In this document: positions 18,166 to 26,619 of the stretch, in pieces
Layout: every line of letters begins with the position of its first letter
How positions within the stretch are numbered: position 1 is the first letter of the stretch
From: Candidatus Ozemibacter sp.
GTDB taxonomy: Bacteria; Muiribacteriota; Ozemobacteria; Ozemobacterales; Ozemobacteraceae
Direction: 5' to 3'
Assembly (NCBI GenBank): GCA_030446435.1
Contig: JASURT010000014.1
Coordinates: 1 to 32,391 of the forward strand
Length of the DNA: 32,391 bases
Made by a program: the position numbers and the translations under genes
The notes under the pieces: model-generated
The model's database searches: none
What the model was told of the DNA's origin: nothing
Seen by the model: the letters and a program-made list of their open reading frames with translations, nothing else

Positions 18166-18777
18166 ATGAATAATATTCCAGATTATCTTAAAAAACCACT
18201 CAAAGAACTTCCTTTTGTCATTCTTGATCTTGAAACAACCGGCTTCAAGCCGCAGCAGGCGGGAATAACAGAAGTTGCCCTTATTTCAATTCAGAACGGC
18301 AAAGAAGAAATTTTCGAAACTCTGGTTAACCCCGAGTTGCCAATCCCAAGAGAAATAACAAATCTCACCGGCATTACCGACGAAATGGTAGCCGACAAAC
18401 CGACGATTTCGCAAGTTCTGCCGATTTTAGAAACCCTTTTTCAGGAAACGATTTTCGTGGCTCACAATGTTCCATTTGACTGGTCGTTTCTCGATTTCTA
18501 TTTCAGACTTCATTTAAAAAGGCCTTTGCGTATGCCGTCTTTATGTACCCTCAGACTTGCAAGAAAATTTCTGGGCCTTAAATCAAACAAGCTCGCAAGT
18601 GTGGCCGATCACTTTGGTATAAGCCTGGTCAATGCGCACCGGGCAATGAACGATACGGTCGCCGTCAGAGACATTCTTTACATGATGCTTGAAAACCTTG
18701 AGCAAAAAGGCATTAAAAACGGTGCTGATCTATATCATCATCACTTGATTTTTCCTGACTGCCCACCTACTCGCTGA
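18166..18777 (+). CDS. DnaQ-like DEDDh 3'-5' exonuclease
   Basis: FVILDLETTGFKP, LTGITDEMV, AHNVPFDWSFLD, HRAMNDTVAVRDI. Confidence 0.9.
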   Translation: MNNIPDYLKKPLKELPFVILDLETTGFKPQQAGITEVALISIQNGKEEIFETLVNPELPIPREITNLTGITDEMVADKPTISQVLPILETLFQETIFVAHNVPFDWSFLDFYFRLHLKRPLRMPSLCTLRLARKFLGLKSNKLASVADHFGISLVNAHRAMNDTVAVRDILYMMLENLEQKGIKNGADLYHHHLIFPDCPPTR

Positions 18778-18793
18778 CAAAACTGTCATGTCA

Positions 18794-18855
18794 AAAGCGC
18801 CAACTTTGTCGCACATCGATTCGTCGTCTTTTGTGCAGGTTGGTGCTTTATCTTT
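18794..18855 (+). other. Candidate structured RNA or terminator element
   Basis: AAAGCGCCAAC ... GTTGGTGCTTT long-range stem with inner GCAC/GTGC pairing followed by a T-rich tract. Confidence 0.35.
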
Positions 18856-19023
18856 TGTAACAGCGGTTTTGGGCCGACGCAAAAAAGGTTTGTTTTCTGG
18901 CACAGCTTTTGCTCATTAATAATTCGCCTCCTGCGGTCAGCCCAGAATTCTGTTCGAAATTATTTATTATTTTATGCCCGGGCCGAGTGCTGGAGCAGCG
19001 AAGATAAAAGGAGAGAGAAAGTT

Positions 19024-21435
19024 ATGACATTCAAGAAAGCTTCGTTAGTCTCTTTACTGATGGTTCTGATTTTATCAGCTTCGGCCTTTGCCGGTTATCT
19101 GGTTTCTCCTAAGGGTGATTTGCCTCTTGTTTCACAAAAAATCAGGGTCGAAATCAAAAACCAGGTTGCCGTAACCACCCTCGAACAGATTTTCTACAAT
19201 CCTCACGATGTTACCATTCAACCCAACATTCGTTTTCCCATTCACGAGAAAGCTTCAGTCCAGGGGTTTTCTCTGACTGACAGCAACGGGCAGACCTATG
19301 AAGGAACAATAGAAGAAACCAACCAGGCAACAAAAGAATTCAATGAAGCCAAAGAAGAAGGCATGATGCCGGCCATGGCAGTTCAAAAAAAGCCTGGCGT
19401 TTTTGAAACCAGCATCGGTGCGATTGGCCCAAATTCACGGGCCACAGTAGTTATTGAATACAGCGAAATCCTGCCTTACAAATCCGGAAAAATCAGCTAT
19501 TCACTGCCTTTTAACGTATCGAGCTGGCAGAAAAAAGAACTCGATCAGGTCAGCGTGCAAATCAGCGTCGCCGACCAGAAAGAAATCGTATCTCTGATCT
19601 CTCCTTCACACGATATATACGCCCAGAAGGTCGACGCAAACATCTGGCAGGCCAATTTTGAACGTAACAATTTTTTACCAAACAAAGATTTCAGTCTTGA
19701 TTATGAAGTTAAAGCCGATGAAATGGCAGTCAATTTTCTTTCAACCCGACCTGACAGCGAAAAAGACGGCTATTTCGTTCTTATGCTTTCACCTCAGGAA
19801 GTAATCGACCAGACTGACATCGCCGATCGCGACATAGTTTTCATTATGGATACCTCGGGAAGCATGTCAGGTAACAAGCTTAAACAGACTAAAGCCGCTT
19901 TTGATTTTTTCGTTAACAAGTTGAACGAAAATGACCGGTTCGGCATCGTCGATTTTTCTGATTACGCGAAAAGCTGGAATCAAGAACTGACTCAGGTTTC
20001 AGATAAAACCCGCAGATTCGCGTCAGAATATATCGGTCGACTTCACGCCACCGGCGGCACCAATATTCATGAAGCCCTGATGAAAGCTCTTTCGTTTTTC
20101 GGACCAGACGAAAACCGCACCAGAGCCATAATCTTTCTCACTGACGGAGAAGCCAGTGCGGGTATAACCTCGACCCCAAGAATTGTTGAAGATTTCAAAA
20201 AGGCGAACAGTCTCAAGGTCAGAACCTTTACCCTTGGCGTCGGACATGGAGTCAACCGCAGTCTGCTCGGTCAGATCGCAATGGAAAACCGTGGCGAAGC
20301 TCTTTATCTCGACGCCCGTGCCAATCTCGATACAGAATTGAAAGGTTTTTACCAATCGATTAGCACCCCCCTTCTGGTCGACCTGAAACTTGATTTCGGC
20401 GACATGCAGATCAGCGAATGTTTTCCTGAAGAATTGCCCAATGTTTACAAAGGAACCCAGCTGGTAGTTACCGGTCGCTATAAAAGCGGTGGAAACGCGG
20501 CTATCAAGCTTTCGGGCATGCTGAATTCTTCAAAGAAAGAATTTCCGATCGAAGCAAGCTTTGTCGAAAGTTCTTCAGACAACCGTTTCGTCGCCAGATA
20601 CTGGGCCCGAACCAAAGCAGACGAGCTTATGAAGCAGATCAAAGCCTTCGGTGAAAAACCCGAGCTTAAAGAACAGGTAATCAAACTCAGTAAAGAATAC
20701 CAGTTCGCTACTCCATATACTTCTTTCATCGCAGTTTCAACACAGCAGGTTCCGCAAATCAAGGCCGAAAGCAACAAAAGCCACACTGCAGCCTATGCCA
20801 ACATCAGAAATTCAGCCAAAGCTTCAAAAAGAGTTGTGGTTAAGAAAACCAAAGCTAAAAGCCTTTCGCTTTGGGGCGCTGCCGGCTTCGTTCCTTTCGC
20901 CGTGGCAATTCCGAACTTCAGAAAAGCCAGAGAACAGTCCCGTGTAAAAGCATGCTATGCCAATATGCGTGTTCTGATGGGCGCGGTCGAGATGTATAAC
21001 ATGGATCATACAGATCAGATGACCGTTCTTACCGACAGAGAAATAGACCTTCTCGTAAAAGAGAAATACTTAAAGTCGCAGATTACCAGGCCTGAAACTG
21101 GGTGTAACTATGGTACCATCGGCGATTTAAGCGGCACCGGTATGGTTTGCTGTTCTCTTCACGGATCAGTTTCAGAAGAGCTGCCTGAAAAAGCGACAGC
21201 CATTTATTCAGATGGCGCAGACGGCTACGTAAGTCAGATCTCCATCAAAGAACAAACACCATGGACCACCCGAATCTGGAACGATTATCTTGCCGATTTT
21301 CTTAACTATGCTCTCAATATACCATTGTTCATTCTCGGGCTGGCATTCAGCCTTTACGTGGTCTGGCGGATTTTAATTTTCCCGTTCAAACTTGTTGATG
21401 CACTTATCAGATCAGGCAGACACGGAAAAGATTAA
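19024..21435 (+). CDS. VIT and VWA domain protein with an internal pilin-like domain and C-terminal TM helix
   Basis: AAAAGGAGAG RBS; signal peptide; VIT region QVAVTTLEQIFYNP; VWA MIDAS IVFIMDTSGSMSG, TGGTNIHEAL, FLTDGEAS; AIPNFRKAREQSRVKACYANMRVLMGAVEMYNMDH; C-terminal hydrophobic helix. Confidence 0.9.
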   Translation: MTFKKASLVSLLMVLILSASAFAGYLVSPKGDLPLVSQKIRVEIKNQVAVTTLEQIFYNPHDVTIQPNIRFPIHEKASVQGFSLTDSNGQTYEGTIEETNQATKEFNEAKEEGMMPAMAVQKKPGVFETSIGAIGPNSRATVVIEYSEILPYKSGKISYSLPFNVSSWQKKELDQVSVQISVADQKEIVSLISPSHDIYAQKVDANIWQANFERNNFLPNKDFSLDYEVKADEMAVNFLSTRPDSEKDGYFVLMLSPQEVIDQTDIADRDIVFIMDTSGSMSGNKLKQTKAAFDFFVNKLNENDRFGIVDFSDYAKSWNQELTQVSDKTRRFASEYIGRLHATGGTNIHEALMKALSFFGPDENRTRAIIFLTDGEASAGITSTPRIVEDFKKANSLKVRTFTLGVGHGVNRSLLGQIAMENRGEALYLDARANLDTELKGFYQSISTPLLVDLKLDFGDMQISECFPEELPNVYKGTQLVVTGRYKSGGNAAIKLSGMLNSSKKEFPIEASFVESSSDNRFVARYWARTKADELMKQIKAFGEKPELKEQVIKLSKEYQFATPYTSFIAVSTQQVPQIKAESNKSHTAAYANIRNSAKASKRVVVKKTKAKSLSLWGAAGFVPFAVAIPNFRKAREQSRVKACYANMRVLMGAVEMYNMDHTDQMTVLTDREIDLLVKEKYLKSQITRPETGCNYGTIGDLSGTGMVCCSLHGSVSEELPEKATAIYSDGADGYVSQISIKEQTPWTTRIWNDYLADFLNYALNIPLFILGLAFSLYVVWRILIFPFKLVDALIRSGRHGKD

Positions 21436-21511
21436 AAAAATGTTCCCGGATGGGTTTAATACCTGTCCGGGATGTCTTATCATGTAAGAAACAGTTCAAC
21501 CGGAGACAAAG

Positions 21512-22528
21512 ATGTCAGACAAGAATAAACTACCAGCCAGAATTCCCACAGCAAGGGCAGAAATCATCGCAGATTCGAACAATGCCCACCCGAAGTTGCA
21601 TCGCACTTTAGCCTCTTTTTCTGCGCTTCTGGTGAACACTTATATCATCATTGCCCAGAAAATCGCGCCGCCAAGTGTCGAGTTTTCATTGCTTTTCTGG
21701 CTGCTTTTTTTCGTAACCATGGTAATTGCTGCCCGTGAAAAAGATGCAAGCTATTGTTTTACCCCAATGGTCATTGCCACGACCCCGTTCATAATCTGGG
21801 GAACCGGCATTGGCACCGCTGCAATCGTTTCTATCATCGCAGCTGCAGTTACCATAGGCTTTCAGCGCGGCGTAACCATGTCTTCGCTCGCCTCAGGGGC
21901 TTCAGATATCGCAGAAAGCCTTGGGCAAAGTAATACCCGACGAAAAATTCTGAAGCTTTCAGGCAGTGAAATAGACCCCGAACTGCTTTTGAACGACGAT
22001 CTCGAAGAGTTTTCAGAAGTAGAAGCCGAGCTGCTTAAGGTAAAGAAAAATTTCGATAAATCTAGCAAACCTATGCAGAATGCCCTGAAACAGACATTGG
22101 CTAAAGTAGAGCAGTTACAGAAACATCATGCAAGGGTTCTGGCCAGAAGCGCGGGTCTGTCAGCATTTCTTGGCGGCATCGATATGAAAAAGCTTGAGAA
22201 AGATGTCGAAAAATTGCGAAATGAAGCTGAAAAGGCCACTGACGATGTGCTTAAGGCTCAGCTTAAGGCAACAATCGATATGAAAATGAAAAGAATCGAG
22301 GAACTTAATAAACTCGACACGAGTCTAAATAGAGTGAAAATGCAAAAACTGCAGATTCATGAAATGTTCTCGAGCCTTATGGACAAAATGAATACGTTGA
22401 AGTTTACCGATGTAATGGCCCTTCAGGCATCTTCAGACGCCATGGTCCAGGAGGTCGACGATATAAGAAATGGCCTTGAAGATCTTGAAAAAGGCCTTAT
22501 CGAAGCTGAAAAGTTTCAGAAAATTTAA
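21512..22528 (+). CDS. Hypothetical membrane protein with N-terminal TM segments and a long coiled-coil
   Basis: Hydrophobic 90-130 aa region followed by Lys/Glu/Leu-rich heptad-like sequence; RBS CCGGAGAC. Confidence 0.65.
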   Translation: MSDKNKLPARIPTARAEIIADSNNAHPKLHRTLASFSALLVNTYIIIAQKIAPPSVEFSLLFWLLFFVTMVIAAREKDASYCFTPMVIATTPFIIWGTGIGTAAIVSIIAAAVTIGFQRGVTMSSLASGASDIAESLGQSNTRRKILKLSGSEIDPELLLNDDLEEFSEVEAELLKVKKNFDKSSKPMQNALKQTLAKVEQLQKHHARVLARSAGLSAFLGGIDMKKLEKDVEKLRNEAEKATDDVLKAQLKATIDMKMKRIEELNKLDTSLNRVKMQKLQIHEMFSSLMDKMNTLKFTDVMALQASSDAMVQEVDDIRNGLEDLEKGLIEAEKFQKI

Positions 22529-22572
22529 AGACGACAGCCTTGTCGCACATTCTCTAATCAGGAGGAATAAGA

Positions 22573-23322
22573 ATGAGTAGATTTACAAGAAGCTCCAACC
22601 CGACCTTGCGCCCCGAAATCTTTGAACGCTATCAGATGGGTTCATCTGCCGCCAACACCATGACGGTATCGGGGGCGATCAACAAGACCTTTCTGCTGCT
22701 GGTTCTGGCCTTTTTTGCCGCCAGCTTCACCTGGCGAATGACACATACCAACCCGGGAATGGCGCAGAGCCTGATGATGCTCGGCATAATCGGCGGCTTC
22801 ATTACTGCGCTTATAACGGTTTTCTCAGTAGGTTCAGCCCGGTTCACGGCCCCGATTTACGCCGTATTTGAAGGCCTGTTTCTCGGGTCGATTTCGGCCA
22901 TCTACAATATGGTCTATAGCGGCATTGTCGTTCAGGCGCTTTTGCTGACCTTCATCACCGCAGGCGGCATGCTTTTTCTTTACCGAACCGGAATAGTCAA
23001 GGTAACTGAAAGATTCAGAGCCGGTATTATGGCCGCAACGATGGGTTTGGTTTTTGCCTACCTTTTCTCGTTCATTCTCAGCCTTTTTGGTCTGGTACCG
23101 CCAATATTCTCAGCAGGACCCATTGGCATTGTATTTAGCCTTGTTGTCGTAGCAATTGCGGCTTTCAATCTGGTTCTCGATTTCGATGTAATCGTTACCG
23201 GTTCAAAAGCCGGTGCACCCGAATATTTTGAATGGTATGCCGCATTTGGTCTTCTGGTAACTCTGGTTTGGCTGTATATTGAAATTCTTCACCTGCTTGC
23301 CAAGCTTCAGCGCCGCGACTAA
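22573..23322 (+). CDS. Bax inhibitor-1/YccA family membrane protein
   Basis: Multi-TM protein; MTVSGAINKTFLLLVLAFFAASFTW, FEGLFLGSISAIYN, ALLLTFITAGGMLFLYRTG, FNLVLDFDVI; AGGAGGA RBS. Confidence 0.9.
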   Translation: MSRFTRSSNPTLRPEIFERYQMGSSAANTMTVSGAINKTFLLLVLAFFAASFTWRMTHTNPGMAQSLMMLGIIGGFITALITVFSVGSARFTAPIYAVFEGLFLGSISAIYNMVYSGIVVQALLLTFITAGGMLFLYRTGIVKVTERFRAGIMAATMGLVFAYLFSFILSLFGLVPPIFSAGPIGIVFSLVVVAIAAFNLVLDFDVIVTGSKAGAPEYFEWYAAFGLLVTLVWLYIEILHLLAKLQRRD

Positions 23323-23338
23323 AGACCTTTAATCAATC

Positions 23339-23764
23339 ATGAAAGAAGCCGCCAGAATCATTTTTTTTCTGATTCTGGCGGTTATTTATTTCATCTCACC
23401 CGTCGATATTTTGCCTGATTCACTGGGCAGAATTGGCCGTATCGACGACATGACGCTTTTATCTGTCATAGTTTATTTTTACTTTTTCAAGCCTCTCATC
23501 GATGAGTTACGGGCGCGAAAACGAAAAAACAGCAACCCTTCTTCGCATGAAGCAGAAGCAATGCCTGACGATGACCCCCACGAAATACTTGGCGTGTCGC
23601 GCAACGCTTCATTCAATGAAATCAAAAACGCCTATTATAGCAAGATTCGCCAATACCACCCGGATCTGGTAGATAAAATGGGTCCTGAAATTCAGGCCGT
23701 GGCGAGAAAGCAGACGCAAAGGCTAAATGCCGCTTTCGAACAGTTAAAAAAGCTGAAAACCTAG
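23339..23764 (+). CDS. DUF1232 (YkvA-like) membrane segment fused to a DnaJ domain
   Basis: YFISPVDILPDSLGRIGRIDDMTLL followed by DPHEILGVSRNASFNEIKNAYYSKIRQYHPDLV. Confidence 0.85.
   Translation: MKEAARIIFFLILAVIYFISPVDILPDSLGRIGRIDDMTLLSVIVYFYFFKPLIDELRARKRKNSNPSSHEAEAMPDDDPHEILGVSRNASFNEIKNAYYSKIRQYHPDLVDKMGPEIQAVARKQTQRLNAAFEQLKKLKT
23349..23381 (+). terminator. Intrinsic terminator-like hairpin inside the start of the DUF1232-DnaJ ORF
   Basis: CCGCCAGAATCA-N9-TGATTCTGGCGG perfect 12-bp stem followed by TTATTTATTT, 27 nt downstream of the Bax1-I/YccA gene stop. Confidence 0.6.
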
Positions 23765-24807
23765 TTTTTCTTTTTATACAGGTATTGCCCGACTATCCAG
23801 CTCTGGCCGCGATTCAGGCCGAACTGTTCGCTGATTGCCAGCAAGCTCATGCGCCACCGCTGAAACCAGATCCAGGCCATTCTTTTTCCGTAAGCTTTTT
23901 CGAAATGGGGAAGAATCGAAAGGCGGTTGAAGTAATATCGACGCAGTCGCCTTTCGGCGGTTAGTTTATAGTTCTCGCCGCTCAGTTTCCAGAAATCTTC
24001 GATATGAAACGATTTTTGAAACAGCAGCGGCATATCTGACGAAAGAGTTAACCGATGATTGTTAACCAGGTTTCCCGGCAGGTTATCGAGGCCCACAGAA
24101 TCAAGATAAAATGCAAGATCAGCGTGAACCTGAGACTGCAGAAACAGTTTTCCGTCATCTTTTAGCCAACCATAAACAATCTTTTGCCAATCGGGGTTAG
24201 CCGCAATAAAATCAAGTCTTTCGACCGAAACGACACGGTCAAATTCATCTTTAAAACTCAAATCTTCAAAATCTGAAGTGAGCATCTTTACGTTGTTCAA
24301 ATCAAGCTCGTGAATCTTCTTTTGAATGTAAATGCCCCGGGTTACCGAATCGGTAACTGCAGTTATATGGGCTTCGGGATACTGGCGAGCCAGCCAGAAA
24401 GCCATCGCTCCCCAGCCACAGCCAAGTTCGAGAATCTTCATTCCATCTCTTATTCTAGCCCGGTCAGCAGTCATCCAGAGCATGGTGTCTTCTGCTTCAT
24501 CGAGGTCTTCGGCACCGGTAGGAAAGAAACAGCAGCCCTCAGCCAGACGTTTACCCAGAAACAGCTTGTAGAATTCGGGGTCCATTTCAACCAGCTGTTC
24601 TTCGAGAATATTTTTGCGTTTCAGCTGGGTTCCGGCTTTGAGATCTTTTACGATCTGACGGTAAACAGAGTGCCTTGCTTCAATATCGCCCAAAGAGGCA
24701 CGTTCGCAGGCAGACTGACAAAGTCTTTTAATCCAGGCTCTGGTTATTTTTTCAGGAACCAGACCAGTTTCAAGGATTTTCAGAACGATTTTGGATGTTA
24801 GACTCAT
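23761..24807 (-). CDS. Cyclopropane-fatty-acid-synthase/coclaurine N-methyltransferase-like SAM-dependent methyltransferase
   Basis: MKILELGCGWGAMAFWLARQYP, AVTDS; C-terminal WIWFQRWRMSLLAISEQFGLNRGQSWIVGQYLYKKK typical of CNMT-like methyltransferases. Confidence 0.82.
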   Translation of the reverse strand: MSLTSKIVLKILETGLVPEKITRAWIKRLCQSACERASLGDIEARHSVYRQIVKDLKAGTQLKRKNILEEQLVEMDPEFYKLFLGKRLAEGCCFFPTGAEDLDEAEDTMLWMTADRARIRDGMKILELGCGWGAMAFWLARQYPEAHITAVTDSVTRGIYIQKKIHELDLNNVKMLTSDFEDLSFKDEFDRVVSVERLDFIAANPDWQKIVYGWLKDDGKLFLQSQVHADLAFYLDSVGLDNLPGNLVNNHRLTLSSDMPLLFQKSFHIEDFWKLSGENYKLTAERRLRRYYFNRLSILPHFEKAYGKRMAWIWFQRWRMSLLAISEQFGLNRGQSWIVGQYLYKKKN

Positions 24808-24943
24808 TGCTTCCCCCGCTTAAGGCATTTATCTTACAGCATAGCCCCAAGAGCAAAATTCTTCAACTTCTAATAAAATTTACTTTACATGGGCGAGCAA
24901 TGCAATTAAGTTAAATTCAGTTCAAGTCAAACCGGAGCAGATC

Positions 24944-25309
24944 ATTTTTACGAAAAACAAAGTAAAAAAGGGTTTCACCCTCATCGAATTGATGGTCGTC
25001 ATTGGCGTAATTTCCATTCTGATCGCCCTTGCGAGCTGGAGCTTTCTTGGCATTCGCAACCGAATTCGCAAAACCAGCTGTCGCGAGAATATGCGCATCA
25101 TTCATCAGGCCGTATTTCTCTGCCAGACTGAACACCCTGAAATTGACAATAAAAATCTTACAATAGCCAAACTGGTTTCAATGAAATACCTGAAAAAAAG
25201 ACCTGTCTGCCCGGCGGGCGGCAGTTACTCGATTACCGATGAAGACGCAAACGTTAGAGTTACCTGCTTCAAAACCAATAATGGTGATGACCATGGATTC
25301 GTGGAATAA
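24944..25309 (+). CDS. Type IV pilin/type II secretion pseudopilin-like prepilin, probable AUU start
   Basis: In-frame extension of the TTG-initiated ORF gives (I/M)FTKNKVKKGFTLIELMVVIGVISILIALASW; GGAG at 24934-24937 with 6-nt spacer to ATT 24944; no ATG/GTG/TTG fits the leader. Confidence 0.75.
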   Translation: MFTKNKVKKGFTLIELMVVIGVISILIALASWSFLGIRNRIRKTSCRENMRIIHQAVFLCQTEHPEIDNKNLTIAKLVSMKYLKKRPVCPAGGSYSITDEDANVRVTCFKTNNGDDHGFVE

Positions 25310-25312
25310 AGA

Positions 25313-26584
25313 ATGACAGAAAATGTTTTCGAATTTTATCTAAAGCAAATCACAAACCTTCTCAACAAAAAAAAGTTCGATACCGGTCTTGATCTATGCC
25401 GGGAAATGAAAGCAAGATTGCTGGCAAATCCGCCGGTTGACCCGGTTTTTCTTGGCTGGCAGCGCTTTTATGAATTTATTCACCTGGTTCAGCTGCACAA
25501 GGATGAAGAAGCCTTAAGCCTTTTCAATTCAAACGAAGAACAGCCGTTCTCATTGGATCTCAATCAAATCACTTACATGACTTCAGTTGCGGCTGAGCTT
25601 GCATGCAATCTGAACAAGATTAAACAGACCCTGAAACTCGCCAGACTTTCATGGGCCCTTTCCTTTCGTGATCAGGAAGTGATTGCGAGAATTCAAAAAG
25701 CTCAGAACGCCTGCATTTATTTCGAAAGACTGAAAGAAAACCGTCTTAATTTCGGCTTTGCCAGATTTTTAACCGGCTTCGGAAAGAGCAACGACATTCC
25801 TGTTCTTTACGTTCAGGGTCTTGAATGTCTGCTGGCAAACTACCGACAATCACACAGCCCTATCATTCTTGCAATGCTTGTTGATGGACTTTCTACCTTA
25901 AGCGGTTATTTCGAAAACCCGCCTGATCATCTTGAAAAGAAACGAATTATCGAGCTGATCGATGCGATAAATGCCGAGAAAAAGGCTATTGTCTGCTGCG
26001 GTATGTATGAAAAAGCACTTAAGTTTTTGCTTGATAACAAGCTTGCCGAACTTCTTGGCTTGCTCGAAGAGTTTCCTGATCTGGTTTACGAATGTGATGA
26101 AGAGGGGTCGACCCTTTTGCTCGAAGCTGTTCGAAACAACGATGAAGATGCGGTTGAACTGCTGCTGGGTCGCAACGCAGACGTTCATGTCATCGAAGAC
26201 ATTCAGGACAGCACCCCACTTTTGCTGGCGGTGAATCTTGGCCATGTGAACATCGCAAGAAAACTTTTGAATAAGGGCGCGGACCCTGAGATAAAAGGGC
26301 TGTTCGGGCAAACTCCATTAATCAGATCTGTGATTGAAGGCCATTACGATGTTATCGCCCTTCTTCTTGAATACGGGGTTTTGACCGACAGGCGCGATGA
26401 ATCTGGTAACACTGCCATAATGCATGCGGTTGAAGACAACAAGATCGAAATGGTAAAGAGTTTGATATATGCCGGCGCTGACACCAGTTTAAAAAATGCC
26501 GCCGGTATGTCGCTATTGCAGATTGCCGAAAGTATGGGTCACGAAACTCTCATACCGGTTCTAAAACAATTCAGGGTTCGGTAA
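25313..26584 (+). CDS. Ankyrin-repeat protein with N-terminal helical domain
   Basis: EGSTLLLEAVRNNDEDAVELLLGRNADV, STPLLLAVNLGHVNIARKLLNKGADPEIKG, QTPLIRSVIEGHYDVIALLLEYGV, NTAIMHAVEDNKIEMVKSLIYAGAD repeats. Confidence 0.9.
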   Translation: MTENVFEFYLKQITNLLNKKKFDTGLDLCREMKARLLANPPVDPVFLGWQRFYEFIHLVQLHKDEEALSLFNSNEEQPFSLDLNQITYMTSVAAELACNLNKIKQTLKLARLSWALSFRDQEVIARIQKAQNACIYFERLKENRLNFGFARFLTGFGKSNDIPVLYVQGLECLLANYRQSHSPIILAMLVDGLSTLSGYFENPPDHLEKKRIIELIDAINAEKKAIVCCGMYEKALKFLLDNKLAELLGLLEEFPDLVYECDEEGSTLLLEAVRNNDEDAVELLLGRNADVHVIEDIQDSTPLLLAVNLGHVNIARKLLNKGADPEIKGLFGQTPLIRSVIEGHYDVIALLLEYGVLTDRRDESGNTAIMHAVEDNKIEMVKSLIYAGADTSLKNAAGMSLLQIAESMGHETLIPVLKQFRVR

Positions 26585-26598
26585 AAACCGAACCCTGA
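26571..26598. terminator. Hairpin overlapping the ankyrin gene stop codon
   Basis: TCAGGGTTCGGT-AAAA-ACCGAACCCTGA, perfect 12-bp stem; stop codon in the loop; weak T-tract on the plus strand. Confidence 0.6.
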
Positions 26599-26619
26599 GT
26601 GATTTGCAAAAATAATCTT

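Noticed and set aside
18778-19010. Cyclic-di-GMP (GEMM) riboswitch upstream of the VIT-VWA-pilin gene
   Set aside because: Considered because such leaders often precede pilin or adhesion genes, but I could not find the conserved GEMM core sequence
8510-22555. Recurring TTG(T/C)CGCACAT at about 8514, 18806 and 22540, all upstream of genes
   Set aside because: Only 11-12 nt with a mismatch and few copies; roughly compatible with chance over both strands of the window
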